Below are positions 12,323-24,964 of a stretch of 64,000 nucleotides of DNA, piece by piece. The notes beneath the pieces were generated by a model. It ran no database searches and was not told where the DNA came from. It was given only the letters and a program-made list of their open reading frames with translations. The DNA comes from Holacanthus passer (Eukaryota; Chordata; Actinopteri; Pomacanthidae), in assembly GCA_025331565.1 (NCBI GenBank), contig JAFREQ010000049.1, forward strand, positions 3,010,501 to 3,074,500. Reading direction: 5' to 3'. The first letter of the stretch is position 1, and each line of letters begins with the position of its first letter. The position numbers and the translations under genes were made by a program.

Positions 12323-12786
12323 CTTACAATAGCTTAAGAATGCATCTTTTCATAGAACAAGGATTGTGGATTTTGTCCCCATCACTTACAGTGTAGTCAC
12401 TCCATGAAGGAATCATGGCCGGTATGGTCAGGAGGAGTAAATCCAGAGATCAAATGACAAATAGCGTGTGAGTATTGTATTTATATAGAGTTCAAAATAT
12501 TCAGCCCTATCCTTTAAGGCAAACATGGAAAAGAAATGAATTATTAAATTTAAAATTCTGGTCCGACAAGGCCTGAGTGACCTGAACATTCAGTCACTTC
12601 ACAAAGAGTTGTCAATGGAAAAGCTGAAAATATGGAATTAACATCATTTCTTTACCTGCAATCCCCATAATCTTTCACTTTCCCCTTTTAACCTGTGCTG
12701 ATGAGGACAACAGGGTCCCGAGCTCCTGTTGGCAGTGTGTGACAACATCCTGCTCCTATTCTAACTCTCCTCCTCGTTCACCTTTG

Positions 12787-12792
12787 CAGCAG
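12787..12792 (+). promoter_or_regulatory. nfasc: Tandem NAGNAG splice acceptor of the terminal nfasc exon
   Basis: The acceptor reads TTTGCAGCAG|CGATGAG, giving two usable AGs three bases apart (ending at 12789 and 12792). Both keep the frame and differ by one serine: H-S-D-E-D or H-D-E-D. The second choice matches the length of mammalian neurofascin here (Y-S-D-E-D-N-K-P-L). Confidence 0.75.
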
Positions 12793-13018
12793 CGATGAGG
12801 ACAACAAGCCTCTGCAGGGCAGCCAGACGTCTCTGGATGGCAACGTGAAGGAAAGCGATGACAGTCTGGTGGACTATGGCGAAGGCGGCGACGGCCAGTT
12901 CAACGAGGACGGCTCTTTCATTGGCCAGTACACGGTGAAGAAGGACAAGGACGAGACGGAGGGCAACGAGAGCTCCGAGGCCACCTCACCCGTCAACGCC
13001 ATCTACTCGCTGGCGTAG
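12790..13018 (+). CDS. nfasc: Neurofascin, terminal coding exon (cytoplasmic tail)
   Basis: The exon ends in TAG at 13016-13018. It encodes (S)DEDNKPLQGSQTSLDG, then ESDDSLVDYGEGGDG, QFNEDGSFIGQY, TVKKDKDETEGNESSEAT and SPVNAIYSLA. FIGQY (12917-12931) is the conserved ankyrin-binding motif of the L1 family. In mammals, phosphorylation of its tyrosine releases ankyrin G and so controls anchorage to the spectrin skeleton at initial segments and nodes. The end SPVNAIYSLA is that of neurofascin, whose SLA terminus is reported to bind a PDZ domain of syntenin-1; NrCAM ends in NSFV instead. The exon is complete, with no frameshift and no missing motif. Codon use is GC-rich at third positions, unlike the AT-rich surroundings. 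Confidence 0.96.
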
Positions 13019-16000
13019 CGCTGTAGCAGCACACGGCGGACTCAGTGGCACCCTCTGATCTGAGGGCGTTACAACAAACCACGACACCAGACACGAACAC
13101 ACACACATGAATATACTAATAGATGAAACACATTAAACACAGAATAAACGCAGCAGGGCCTGTCTGGAGACTGTGTAGGCTTTCCTCTACAGATAAAGTA
13201 ACAGAACACGGGAGTGGAATTAGACCACAAGCCTTTATTTTATGTTTCCAGCTCTAAGAAATTGGCCCCTTGGAGGTGACGTTTGGACAAAGTGGACAGT
13301 GCTCGTTTTCCTCTGCGCTCTGCCTGCCCTTTACCCACACAGACTTGAAGTGTGCCTTCGGGGCAGCTTTCCGCACTTGGAGGCATCAACAAGCGTTCTT
13401 TAGAGATTTTTCTTTGGTTGGTTTTCTGTTACAAACATTTTCAGTGTCTGTGTTCTCCTTCCTGATACACCCCTCATAACCTCTGTGTAGCATCCCAGTT
13501 AAGTTCACACAAGAGGTCCCTCACACACACACTGGCCCCGTCCTGTAACATATCAGCTTCTAACCATCAAACTCAACAGGATGTTGGCAGATATGTTTAT
13601 CATATTGATATTTACGCAATGAAAGATTTTAGTTTTTCCACAGCTGGTAGACGAGTCATTGAATAATAATGAGTGCTGTATACAGTCATGGCACACATTT
13701 AAGTGCCCTGCAAAACTATGCACTTCCTCCATACCATTTTGAGTTGAATCTGGTTAGTAAAAGTACACATTTTGGGTTTCTCACATGCTTTTATTCACTT
13801 TGCCTTGTATGATGTGGTAGACATGTTTTTCTTACCTCTAATCCAATGTTGTAGTGCAGTTGTTTAAAATGGCCGCCACAAGAAAAGCTACTTCTGCCAC
13901 AAGCAGTAAGCTCTGCTACAAGTATGTTGTTAATGAATCCCATTTTTTAAAAAGATGATAAATATTCTTTACCATAGCATGGTAGTAACTTAGTGCAAGA
14001 GACATGGGATGGCAACAGAGAGGAAAGTTATTTTTGCTTGAGAAACACCTATAGCTCACAACCCAGTGAATTCCCTTAGCATGCAGGCTAATGCTGCATT
14101 CATCTCAAATGGGAACAACTGTCAGTGGACAGTTCACATGTTGACAATTGTGCTTCTTTGGAGCTGTAAAGCTTCCATAATATTGTTTTATAACTTAGCT
14201 ACATGCATTTTCTCAGTCGTGACACCAGAATTCTGTAAGTTTGGGGTCCCAATTACTGAACTGAGATTTATAACGTCTACGTTCTCTCCTGTGGGACATG
14301 AATGCAGCATGAGAGGCGAGGGTCCTCGAGGTGTGTTCAGACTAAACTCTGCCTTGCGTTTTTCGCACAGATTTCACCACTGGATTGTTTTTGCATACTG
14401 TGTTTATTCGCCTTAAAACAGCCATGTACAATGTACGTCAGCTGTCAGCTAGCTAGCAACATGTGCACCAACCTCCAGTTCCTTCCCTTACTTTTCTTTT
14501 CTGACCTCTGTGCTTTGTTCAAACGTTTTGCTCAAGGTGAAACATTTTCAACTCACATGGACTCTTCTTCCACTCACTTCATGATTTTTTTGTCCTCTGA
14601 TGTCTTTGCATTGACTTTATATGCAATCACAGCACCTCTGAAATCTTCCTTTTAGTCTGAACCCACCCTGACAGAGGAACCTGCACCTCTTTCCTTCCCT
14701 CTACTTTTTATAAACTCAATCAAGTTGCTAATCATGTCTGATGAAAAAAGATCGTTAGGGCCGCGTAGAATACTTGAATTAAATGACAAGATTTACAGCA
14801 TGAAAATATATACATTAAATTCACAGTCACCTCTGAAATGAATCACATCAGCTTACTTTTTGGTTTTTACAAAGGACAAAAGAAAAAGAAACCTGAGTTA
14901 AAGAACTAGTTTATAGAAGTGCATACGCTCAGTGTTTTACCAGTCCTACAACCATAACTGTCATGTAGTCATCCTTTAGTAGACTGATGGACTGACAGTC
15001 AATGATTCGCTTGGGTTTCTTTATTTTATACGAATTGTTTGCTGAGTGCTCGTTGGTTTCACCACATAATTTTGGCACTCAAACTTGTAGTTACCTGCTA
15101 CTCAACAGCACTATTAAACCCTAAATCAAATAGGTCGCTACTGCAGTTAACTGGAGTTAACATTGTGTTTCAAATATTTATTTTATAATTCTATTTATTA
15201 CATTATGTGGATGGTATTAATATATTAGTCCTTAAATTAATAATTGTTATATTCACATTTTTGACCATCTTATTTTGTTGTTTCACACCAGAAATAGCCA
15301 AAATAAAGACGTCTCCAGAGTCCAGTTATTGTTGATCATGAGAGGCATCAAACACAACAGTATGTTCAAGATATTTTTGTAGCAGCTGGCTTTTCTGCTG
15401 TAAACAAAACAACAAAAAAATACCTGTCAGCGTACATGAAAAAGCTCATGTTTATCTGTCCATTGTGCTGCTCTTCTCGTACTCATGTTGTATTACTGTT
15501 ACTCTGTGTTGTTATTCAGATTTATGTAACATAACTTTTCCACCACACACAAAAAAATAATATTGTTGCTTATTATTTATTTAACATATATTCTGTACAT
15601 GTAGGTCCTCAAAAAGAACATCTCTTATCTTTGTAAATATTTAAAAGTCAATTTCCCCAGAAAAATGCTTTATCCGAAATTAGGAAACAAAAAGTCACAG
15701 ATATGTATCTACCAAGCAAATGCGACAGGTGCGTTGTTAGTCTGTCATGCACCTTTGTAATGTAGCTTTGACTAACATTTGCACTCTGAAAAAGTAACAA
15801 GAATCATCCTTCACTCTTTGTTGCCCTTTGCTTTGACATTGTGAAATACCGACTGTGTCTATCGGTCACTTGTTTGATGATGGTTTGGATTCTATATTAT
15901 GAAAGAGGATGCGTTCGATTCTTTATGATGTAAATAAGATGTAAGTGCTCCTGCAATATACTGTTTGTAGCATTGTCACACACAAGCAGCTGCTAGTAGG

Positions 16001-16690
16001 CCTAAAAAAAACATGCATTTGCTGAGGTATTGGAACAAACTCCCCTCCTTTAAACTGTTACATTTGCTATTTCTCTGCATAGACTCTTTCTTCCCATAAT
16101 GCCTTTCACCTAACATGGTAATTGTTGCATAGCTAGTCCCATTACAGGGGTCACTGCAGACTGAAGATTGAGTCGGCTCCTCCTGTCAAGCCTCATGCAG
16201 ACCAAAAGTAAAGCTCAAATTATTCTTTCTGTGTCTGTGCGATCTTGAGCCTCCATGTGACATCAATTTAGTCATCTGCACATGGCCACTAGAGTTTCGG
16301 ACCATGCACACTGACTTTACATGTGTGATTATGTCATGTTATCATGTCCACTGTCCACCCTACTGTCCACATCCGTGTCCTTTTTGGGCCATTTTGACCC
16401 TTTATGCCGCATCAGGCATCCAAGATCACCACCACAAACTGAACCTCTAAGAACCCTGTCAAGCTTTGATACTAGGTTTCTCCCTGCCTTTTCATTGCAG
16501 TGGTAACATCATAATGTTTTTATGCTCTAGGTAGGTGAGTGAAGTAAGTGGCTGTGGGACAATCAACAAAGTAAGAAGTTTTCATGAACCCCAATTGGTA
16601 CCAGCTGGTGTCCCATTATGTGATGTTAGTGGAAATGTATATAAATACCAGTGATAAACTTGAGTATGATCACTTCAATAAAAAAGGTAA
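13019..16690 (+). other. nfasc: Probable nfasc 3' untranslated region
   Basis: No coding sequence. Candidate polyadenylation signals (AATAAA) lie at 13143-13148, 15302-15307 and 16677-16682. Mammalian neurofascin has a 3' UTR of several kilobases, so the later signals are plausible. The part 15550-16000 is low in recognisable repeats and might be conserved UTR. The segment near 14300-14660 contains open frames but nothing I recognise. The true end is unknown. Confidence 0.5.
16677..16682 (+). promoter_or_regulatory. Candidate distal polyadenylation signal
   Basis: AATAAA followed by A-rich sequence. It is one of several candidates for the end of the nfasc transcript, and no cleavage site can be proven. 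Confidence 0.3.
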
Positions 16691-16699
16691 ATCTACTCA

Positions 16700-19600
16700 T
16701 CATTTGATTATCATTTCTCTCTAATGCCCTGTGATTAACATCATTTTCTGTTTGCAAACAAGAGCAAACAGTAAAGTTTATTCCCATAAATCATTATTTA
16801 CATCCTGCTTTGGTTTAACATTAGTCAACTTAAATCTGATATAATACAAGGATCGCCTAAATGCGCTATTAAACACGTGACTGGAGGAGCCTTTGAATAA
16901 TCTTGTCAATCCATTATGACATTTTTAGTCTGCAGACTTTGAAGGAGGAGGCCCCTGAAATGGAACACAGCATATGTCCCTGTGACAGGTGGCCATTTGG
17001 AAAACAGTTCTGGCCGAGTATTTCTCACCCCTTCAAAACAAAGAGTGTCTGATTCTGCCACTAATTCCCTCTTCCAAAAACTCATGTTCCCTTATGTCTT
17101 TCTGCAGAAACTCGAAGCAGCAACTTCTGAGTTTTATTCAGTTGGTTGTTTTTCCTGATGCCGTTGTTTTACAGTATTGTTCTTTCTAATTTTGTCTTGA
17201 TAAAAACAGGAGCCCAATGCTGAAATAAAACAACTCAGCATGATAAAGCACGGAGAGATCAAAATTGGTTTGGAACGTAGGTCCAAACTTTCTCACCCGA
17301 CTCGTTGGAAGTGTTTTCTTCAAGATGTGGCCTGGAAACCTGTACCTCCTCTTCTCAAATGGCCTACCATTTCCCTGAGTGGATCACAGAGGGAAAAGTT
17401 GTAGACTGGCTATATAACAAAGAAAAGAGAATTATGCGTATTTGCTTATACACAGTGCTTTTTTTTCCTTTTCCTTTTGCTTGTGCACCTTGATTTGAGG
17501 TGCGCACAGAACCGAGCGTCCCTTTTCTGTCCGCATCACCTCAGCTCACCTTTCGTGGGGGAAAAGAAAACGTCATTGTGTAGTTTGACAGCTTTGTGTT
17601 TTCCTTCTTTTCAAAATGCTGCAAAGTCTAGAATTTTACCGGTGCACATACACCATTTGCAACAGGATTTTTTAAATGATTTATCACATGCTGTTTGGCT
17701 TTTTTTAAATGAATTCTCATATTTGCATTTTCTTGTTTTTATCATGTGTAACAGAGCAGCTTGTCAAAGTCTTGCTTCAACACGCAAAATAACAGCTTTT
17801 GTAAGGTACATACTCAACAGAAAATGGCATAAATATATTCACCATGTATGCGTGTATGATGAGATGTTGCAACTTCTGCTAGCGACGCCTTCTTTATAGT
17901 AAAGCTATCTCCTTTTCTCTACCTCCTGACGGCTGGTGTCTGTTCATCTCTGAGTTTTTGTTCATGTTTTCAAAGCAGATAAACATTTTATTGTATTTTC
18001 AATGACTAAACAAGATCCATGCTATCTCTGACCTTGTTTATAGTTCAACAACTGTACAAGTAGTAGAGGTCCCTCTGGTAATGTAGTACAGCCTTTAGCA
18101 GTTACTCTGGAGGTCATCAAGCCTCGAGCCGCTGGCCTCAAGCAGAGATGTGGAGTGGGCTACAGATGTCTGGTAACCTCACTTGTTTTTAACTCCACAC
18201 CCCCAGATTTTTTTTCTTATTTTCTAACTTATAGTCTTCAGAACCTATTTCAATTTTTTGACATTTTGCAAACCTACTTATGGAGCTACATGTAACTATA
18301 TCCCCATATGTAGAGGCATCCCTGTGGCCAGTAAACAGACTTTGACGAGTAAAATCAGGGGAGTTTTCTTTTAACTGACTGGTGTCTCAACCCTTTACGT
18401 GGTGTTGCACATTGCTTATTCCACCTCAGCCAGACGCAGACTCTGCCCTCTTTGCCAAAGTTGGATTCAGTGACTGAGGAAGATGATCAAAACACCTCTT
18501 CAGAGAGCCAACAGGTGACATCTGCTGATGTTTATCTGCTGTGCAGGGGTCAAACACTTTCTTGACTAGATACTATCCTGTTCCATTATACATGACTTGC
18601 CCGCATCTTCTCCTCCACGACCTGCTCTACCAGAAGTCCCTGTACATCACATTTGGATAATGGTGAGCACTTTTATGTGTCTGCTGCCAAGTACAGCTAC
18701 AAATCCAAGAGGTCACTGCTTTTTAACCCTTCCACGTAAAGTCTAAAAGCCTGCATTATAAAACTTTGATATCTTGTACAGGTATTCTGCTTAAAAGCTT
18801 TTACACCCCCAGACACCACACTGATCATTTTTTACAGTCATGTTTCAGCACACAAAGTAACCAAACCAGAGGTTCTTAGTGTATTGATTTATTCCCTGCA
18901 CCCTGGGATAAAGTGGATTACACCATTCCCATTAAACTGCCATGATCGCTGAGCTTGTTTTACACAAATGACACGCACAAAACCAGCTCGAAGATTAATA
19001 AAACCTACTTCGACAGTAAATTAGTTGTGAGTATGACAGAGCCGGGGAGAGAGCATGAGGGAGAGATTGCTTTGGTGGTGACATATTTTATTTAAGATGG
19101 CCTGATCCATTCTGCCTTGACCCCCTCAAGGCTGGTAAATATTAATGTCTCAGCCCTCCATAGGCGACCGTTCCCACCATCTCGTACATCAATGGGTAAA
19201 AGCCATTAGCAACCCAATATGTGATCTGGCAGAAAGGAGTGGACTGAAGCAGACTTGGCTTGGCGTCTCAGAGGAAGCATTGGGTAATTATTACATCTTC
19301 CTCCACATAAAAGACTCAGGTTTCTGTAGCAACCAAGCCAAAGGTTGAGATAATAAATTAAGGATGCTTTCACATCTACCTCATTTGGACCAGACTTTCA
19401 GACTTCAATTTGATCCAAATCAAAATTACAGGGGTTAACCCTCCCACGCATAGTTTAGTTTCGTGCACTTACATGATTGCAATGTGAAAACAAAACTAAC
19501 TAGATCAAATGCATACAATGTAACAACCTGCAACAACAGGAACCTTGATTTGGACTTTCAGGGACTGGGGCGTTTTCAAGCCCCAAGTTTGCTCTGTGAT

Positions 19601-20680
19601 CTGAGTTGACAATGGAGAGCAGGGGTATCAGTGTTGCGAGAGATTGTTTGTGTTTCAGGTTTCCAAGTTTGAAATCTTGAAATTCAGAGTAAATGTCAAA
19701 TATGAATTCTGTTATACCACCTTGATGGTCAGAACATTATTCAGCCTCTGGCTCAGACCCTGGCAGCATCTTAAATTTTCATCCTCTGCATTTTCTGCTG
19801 AGTGAATATTTGATAAAGATATGGAGATAGAGCAACTATTACTGTCACTTTTCACCAGTGCAACACTACAAACATCTTCCAGGAGAGACTGTCTGAAAAT
19901 GTGTGCTGTTTTCCCCATATAGAGAACGACAAGCTCTGCTTTCCTATTTGGGTGTATTGACGCAATTCATTAGACGCATTTTAGTGAGCTTTTACTTTAG
20001 TTAGTTTTAATATTTTTTGAAACCAAAGACCAAGGTTGTGGGAGGACAAGCTGTTGCTGCTTAAGAAATTTCTTAAGAAATGGAGGGTCTTACTATGGCT
20101 GAGAGTTAGAGGGCCCAAAATAAGAGATAATGCTGTTTTAAACCATTTGAAGTGGATCACCTGGCATGGGGGCACAAAACCCAACACTCCTTGCATCAAG
20201 TCACCCTGTTCACGAGGAGCACTTTGCACCACTGACCAATGTAAATGAACATTGAACAATGTAAATACTGCAGTAATGGTCCTGTTGCTGTCCCATTTGT
20301 TCAGATATCTTTTGCTACTTTAAGCTGGGCCATCTCTGTGCTGTGATGTGTCATAAATCCTGATTGAAACATTTCTAATTCAGTGTTTAAGTTTAAAAAG
20401 GTACTTTGTTCATGAAAAGCTAAAATCTAAAATTTTGTTTAAAAATGAAAGATTTTAAATTGGTCTAAAATTACTTGGTGATAAAACATCCAGGTGTCTT
20501 TCTTTAAAATAGGTTGTACTAACGCCGTTTTAAAATCAATGGAGAAGACACCAAGCTGTGGGGATTTGCTATGGCATGGATGTCTTCTGATATTGAAAGG
20601 AAGGTAGGAATTGGGTAAAACACATGAATGGTTTCATGTTACTATTTTACTGAGTTTCAGGATCAACCAGATCTAATATT
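16700..20680. other. Intergenic stretch without recognised genes
   Basis: No exon-like segment is supported. The block 19060-19330 has balanced composition and several TAAT words; it could be conserved non-coding sequence but this is untested. A possible transposon fragment is listed at 19360-19480. Confidence 0.6.
19360..19480 (+). repeat. Possible DNA-transposon fragment
   Basis: Contains GGATGCTTTCACATCTACCT, CATTTGGACCAGACTTTCAG and TTTGATCCAAATCAAAATTA. I recall similar wording (TTTCACACCTACCT...GGTCCAGAC) from the ends of common fish transposons. It is degraded and the family is not assigned. Confidence 0.4.
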
Positions 20681-20749
20681 TACAACCCCAATTCCAAATA
20701 AGTTGGGATGTTGTGTAAAATGTTAAAGAACGGCATTTGATGGTTTCCA

Positions 20750-20900
20750 TTTTTAAAAAAAAAAATCCTTTTATTAGTCCCACAATGGAGAAATTTCCAT
20801 TCAGGCTGCCACTACAAGTGCGTGAGCATGCCCTGGCCGGGAATCAAACCCGAGTTTTGGCGGTGAGAACACCAAACCCTGACCACTGGACCACCCTATG
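20750..20900 (-). mobile_element. tRNA-Glu-headed SINE inserted in the Tc1-like element
   Basis: On the minus strand a tRNA-Glu-like head spans 20896 down to about 20830. It has an A box TGGTCCAGTGG (20893-20883), a CTC anticodon position (20867-20865) in TTCTCACCGCC context, and a B box GGTTTGATTCCC (20850-20839). The acceptor stem does not pair well, so this is not a functional tRNA. A body of about 60 nt then leads to the tail AAATTTCTCCATTGTGGGAC, then TAATAAAAGGA and a T-rich end. The tail resembles the non-LTR tails at 5931, 50778 and 54403, the usual sign of a SINE mobilised by a partner LINE. Confidence 0.82.
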
Positions 20901-21172
20901 TTTAATTGAAAACAGTGCAAAGACAACATATCAAGTGTTGAAACTGAAAAATCTCATTGTTCTATGAAAAATATATGTATGCTCATTTTTAATTTGACAC
21001 CAGCAACACATTTCAAAAAGTTGTGATAGGAACAACAAAACACTTGAAAAGGTGTAACAAACAAAAAACACCTGGAGGATCATCTCCTTAATTAGGTTAA
21101 TTAGCAACCGGTTAGGAACATGACTGGGTTTGAAAAGAGCATCCAGAGAGGCTGAGTCTCTCAGAAGTGAAG

Positions 21173-21337
21173 ATGGGAAGAGGTTCACCACTGTGTGAGC
21201 AAACAGCTGAACAATCTCAGAATAGTGTTCCTCAGCGTAACATTGTAAAGAATTTGGGGATTTCATCATCTGCAGTTTATAATATAAAAAGATTCAGAAA
21301 ATCTGGAGAAATCTCTGTACACATGGGACAGAGCTGA
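21173..21337 (+). pseudogene. Tc1-like transposase, N-terminal remnant (54 codons)
   Basis: The frame starts ATGGGAAGAGGTTCACCACT and stops at TGA 21335-21337. The peptide begins MGRGSPLCEQ and contains IVKNLGISSSAVYNI, KRFRKSGEIS. This is the helix-turn-helix, paired-like DNA-binding part of Tc1 transposases. The family length is about 340 residues; the DDE catalytic domain is missing here. Compared with my memory of intact relatives, one residue appears lost between YNI and KRF. It lies inside the element at 20681-21400 and is certainly non-functional. Confidence 0.8.
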
Positions 21338-22908
21338 AGGAAATCAAATCAAAACAAATCAACCGGATCTAAAGTCATCAGAGTTCATCCTCTGGGGCCC
21401 TTAGATACAGTATCTGTATTGTGTCATTTGAATCATTTTTGGCCTTAATGTGTAGAAATATATAGCATTTCACAAGAAACAACAAGGACTGAGAGAAGTC
21501 AGTAAAATAAACAAAATTTTATGTGGCAAAATGATTTAATTTTTTTTTTACTATTTCATACCTGGGTAATTGCCTTGCAATAAGTAAAATGCTTGCACTT
21601 ATCCTGTTATGCATATGCATACAGTTTTGGTCTTATTTAACATTTCTGCCTCAACCCAATACAATGGACAGCTTTCAAAAGTCACATTTGAAAAAACATC
21701 TATTGCAGAAATATTCTGTTTCCCTGGAGACAATTTGTTCAGCAGAAAATTGTTCAGTGAAATCTGTAACAGTCCAAGGTTGAGACAAATACTGGATCTC
21801 AAAACCTGATCAAATAAAACAAAAACTTTCCACATGGAGATACACTATGAGGAGTCAAATGATTAATCAGTTAATAAGCTTGTTGGTTGATTAACACTTT
21901 TTGCAATCCATCATTGGTTTTAGTAACCAATGACCTGTAACCATGACCTTGTGTCAGCCTCTCAAATGCAAATAGAAAATATTCCAACTTTAATTGACTC
22001 ACTTAGTGTGAAACTTGTCTATCTGAGCTGTCACATTCAAACACACATACAGAGAGATGCTTTGTATTCAGTCTGAACTCCCCATTACAGCTCAGAATGT
22101 GTAGTCTATTAGTGACACTACAGCCTAGTTAACTCTGAAGTCATATATTGTTTAACATGTTTAACTTGGAATACTCATTGACTGCCTCAGTAATCTAATC
22201 AATGCCTAAAATCCAATTTATTTTATATTGAGTCACTATCAACAGATCTATCTGGAACAATTTGAAACCTAAAGTAAAAGCCTAGAATCATCTAATTAAT
22301 AATCTCATATTCACCAGATTATCACACAGAATTACAGATAATCTAATCTGCTGTGCTCCACACACATTTTATTGCATAAAAAACTAAAAGTAACTAAAGT
22401 GTAACTAGACAGAAGTAGGACATTACAGATCCACCTTGGATGTGAGAAGATGAAGATTTTCCCACTGTGGCCACTGGTGGAATATCTTCATGTGAATGTA
22501 GATATTATTTCCATTTTAATTGTACTTTTTAAATAAGACTTTAGCACATAAAAATAAAGTCTGAGGTTTAAAAGTTTGGGAACCACTGGTGAAGGGTAGA
22601 CCTTTGTCTTCCTCATTGTCCCTACTGTCTCTCTTTTACTTTACAGTAATCCAATAAAGAAAAATCTCAACAGTAATGTCCTTCATAGAAATGAATGGCT
22701 TTCTGGTGTTCTGTAATATAACACAGAGTGTGATGAGAAACATGGTGTCAGACAAACAATTTGTCTTTTCTCCTTGTGGTCACAGATGCTGTGGCGTCTC
22801 CACCGGGAAACGTTAGCATAAACACTGACAGATGCTCTTCAGTCAGCACAGGCGTCACGCCAGCTATCCAATCAAATCAGCTACCTGTCCTGGGATACAC
22901 ACAGACTT

Positions 22909-22946
22909 GCACACGCATGCACACACACACACACTCACACACACAA
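22909..22946. repeat. Imperfect (CA)n microsatellite
   Basis: CA units interrupted by CGCATG and CTC. Confidence 0.85.
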
Positions 22947-23503
22947 CCGAACTGATTTAATCTGTTGAAGTGCTGTGGTCGACTCCCCAGTTCCCATCTG
23001 TATATGAATCCCTTTAAGACAGAATCTCATTTGAGTGATCAGGTTAAGAGGTGAGGTCATTGTCCAAAATCTTTTCTATGCTCCATCTCCCTGTCCTGAA
23101 AGTATTATTCATGCCGTGACCTGCTAATTTTGTAATGCATCCCCCTGCAAACATTTGCATCCTACACTTAGGACCATATTGAGAATGAATGGGCTCGCAG
23201 CCTCCATTGTCACTTGATTGAATGGACTTTCCGTGGGGAGGTGAAAATCATGTTTAGGGTTTTTCTCCACAGGCCATTGTCTGGAAGCCAAACACCTTAC
23301 CTCAGCCACACAGGGCTGCAGTGGGGGCTAAACACACATGTAAACACCCTATGCAAACCTTCTAAACAGACGCCTGAGTAGCATGACCTCAGGGCTTGTA
23401 GACTAAGGAAATCAAAGGGCTGCGGCGGCAACAAAGAAACAAATAACCAAAACGCGGCTGGAGATTACAATTGGTAAATAGCGGTTGCTTGTTTATTAAA
23501 TAT

Positions 23504-23548
23504 AACAACAACAACAACAATAATATTAATAATATATTTATAATATTT
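23504..23548. repeat. (AAC)n/(AAT)n microsatellite
   Basis: About six AAC units pass into AAT and ATATT units. Confidence 0.85.
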
Positions 23549-24964
23549 TTCCACTACAGCCCTGGACTGACAATGCCTAAAAAATGACATGCAGAAATTC
23601 TGCAGAGACACTTGAATCAGAACGAGGGCCTGGCTGAGGTTACCAGTCAATATTTAGAATGCATGGTGGAGATATATGTTATAAGAGCAGATCAGCTGCC
23701 TTTTTGACAATCACAACATTTCTCAAAGTCCACTATAATCTAAGCATCTAAACTAAACTAAATTAGCTTTTAACAGTTACATTTATATACAGCAATTCTG
23801 CATGAGAGCATTTTGAATTTTGATTTTCTCAAGGAGTGCCTCCATGCTTTCGCCAAAGCAAATAGAGAGTTCGGTGACACGACTAATGGATAATGAATGT
23901 ACACACATTTGACCAAAAACAACTTCCCTAAAATTACAGAACATGTGTTTTCCAAACAGAAATCTGTAAGATGAGGATAAATGTGTGGAGTAATAGACCA
24001 TAGAGAGGCGACCATGTGCCACAGTGGCCTATAGATCTGACACACTGAAAACCTGACACATTCAGAGACCCTGCAGGAGCAGTGTCAGGACCACTGGGTT
24101 TGCTGTCTAGCCCTGACAAGCAGTCCTCCTCATGACAGCATCATATATGTTAATCAGGCAATGTCCTCACTTTAACGGCTACATTTGAAAACATTTGTTC
24201 CACTCTTTGTTCCTCTTCATTTCCTCGGAAATAGATACATCTAAAACACTGTATTTCAGTGTTGACAGAGAAAATTAAGCTTTTCCAAAATGATGACAAA
24301 CACTCCTCAGACACAGACAGTGAGGGATTGAGTGTGAATAACATTAAGGTGGAGTTAAAGATACTACTTGCCTTGACAGCAGTATTTTGATGCTTTGCTA
24401 GATTTTGCGTGAGGTCACACATCTATGTCTCATGCAAAACAGATATTACATGAGACACACACCAGCTGGAGCTGCTCATGACTTTGAAAACAGCATGACA
24501 GGTTGAAACATAAAGAGTAGCCTTTGTATTAGCTGGTGAGAGCTGGTTTTTTAATGTGAATTAGTGCTCACAGTCTCTGCGGTGAATCCAAGCAGACTGA
24601 CGACAGACGTGGAATCTGCTGAGCTGTAATGAGGTGCATCAGTATGTGTGTGTTCATTTGTGGGTCTCATAGTGGGGTCTGTGTGAGTCATTCACAGGCG
24701 AGCGGCACAGACTGAGAGGCCTAACTAATGTAGATTTAACTAATGTAGAGACTGGGAAAGATGTGACACTCAACAGTTTCAATGGCTGTCAGTGAACATG
24801 TGGATGTGCTAGAAAAACTACACGAGGGTGCATCTGTCACTGGAATGATGTTAGATAGTGAGGCACTACAGCATTATTACAGTTTATCATTACAACATGG
24901 CAATATATTTGGCACTGAATGGTATTGTATTCTATCATACAGTATCTCTATACGAAAAGTGTTG

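Larger units (their letters stand above)
8039..12789 (+). other. nfasc: nfasc intron before the terminal exon
   Basis: Intron of about 4.75 kb. Repeat content: a probable transposon fragment near 9380-9580, a GGTTAGGTTTAG-family repeat near 9780-10010, the MITE-like element at 11186-11620 and ATA-rich microsatellites near 11976-12022 and 12278-12322. No other exon is supported. Confidence 0.75.
20681..21400 (+). mobile_element. Tc1/mariner-like element, 3'-truncated, interrupted by a SINE
   Basis: Starts with TA then CAACCCCAATTCCAAATAAG and TTGGGATG. This is the terminal inverted repeat of a very abundant teleost Tc1-like family. The matching internal sequence continues after the inserted SINE (GAAAACAGTGCAAAGACAAC, then GACACCAGCAACACATTTCA) and leads into a short transposase frame at 21173-21337. 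The right inverted repeat (a reverse-complement ending such as GGAATTGGGGTTGTA) is absent, so the copy lost most of its transposase and its 3' end. The exact right boundary is uncertain. Confidence 0.85.
21400..24960. other. Intergenic stretch, no recognised gene
   Basis: AT-rich sequence with only short chance frames. Near 22761 a good acceptor (CTTGTGGTCACAG) precedes an open stretch running into CA repeats, but there is no donor. The block 23120-23310 is of balanced composition and might be conserved non-coding sequence. Microsatellites are listed separately. Confidence 0.6.

Noticed and set aside
20830..20896. tRNA-Glu(CTC) gene
   Set aside because: A and B boxes and anticodon position are present, but the acceptor stem is not paired and the sequence continues into a SINE body and tail.
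22761..22955. Possible exon after a strong acceptor (CTTGTGGTCACAG)
   Set aside because: The frame runs into a CA microsatellite and there is no donor.
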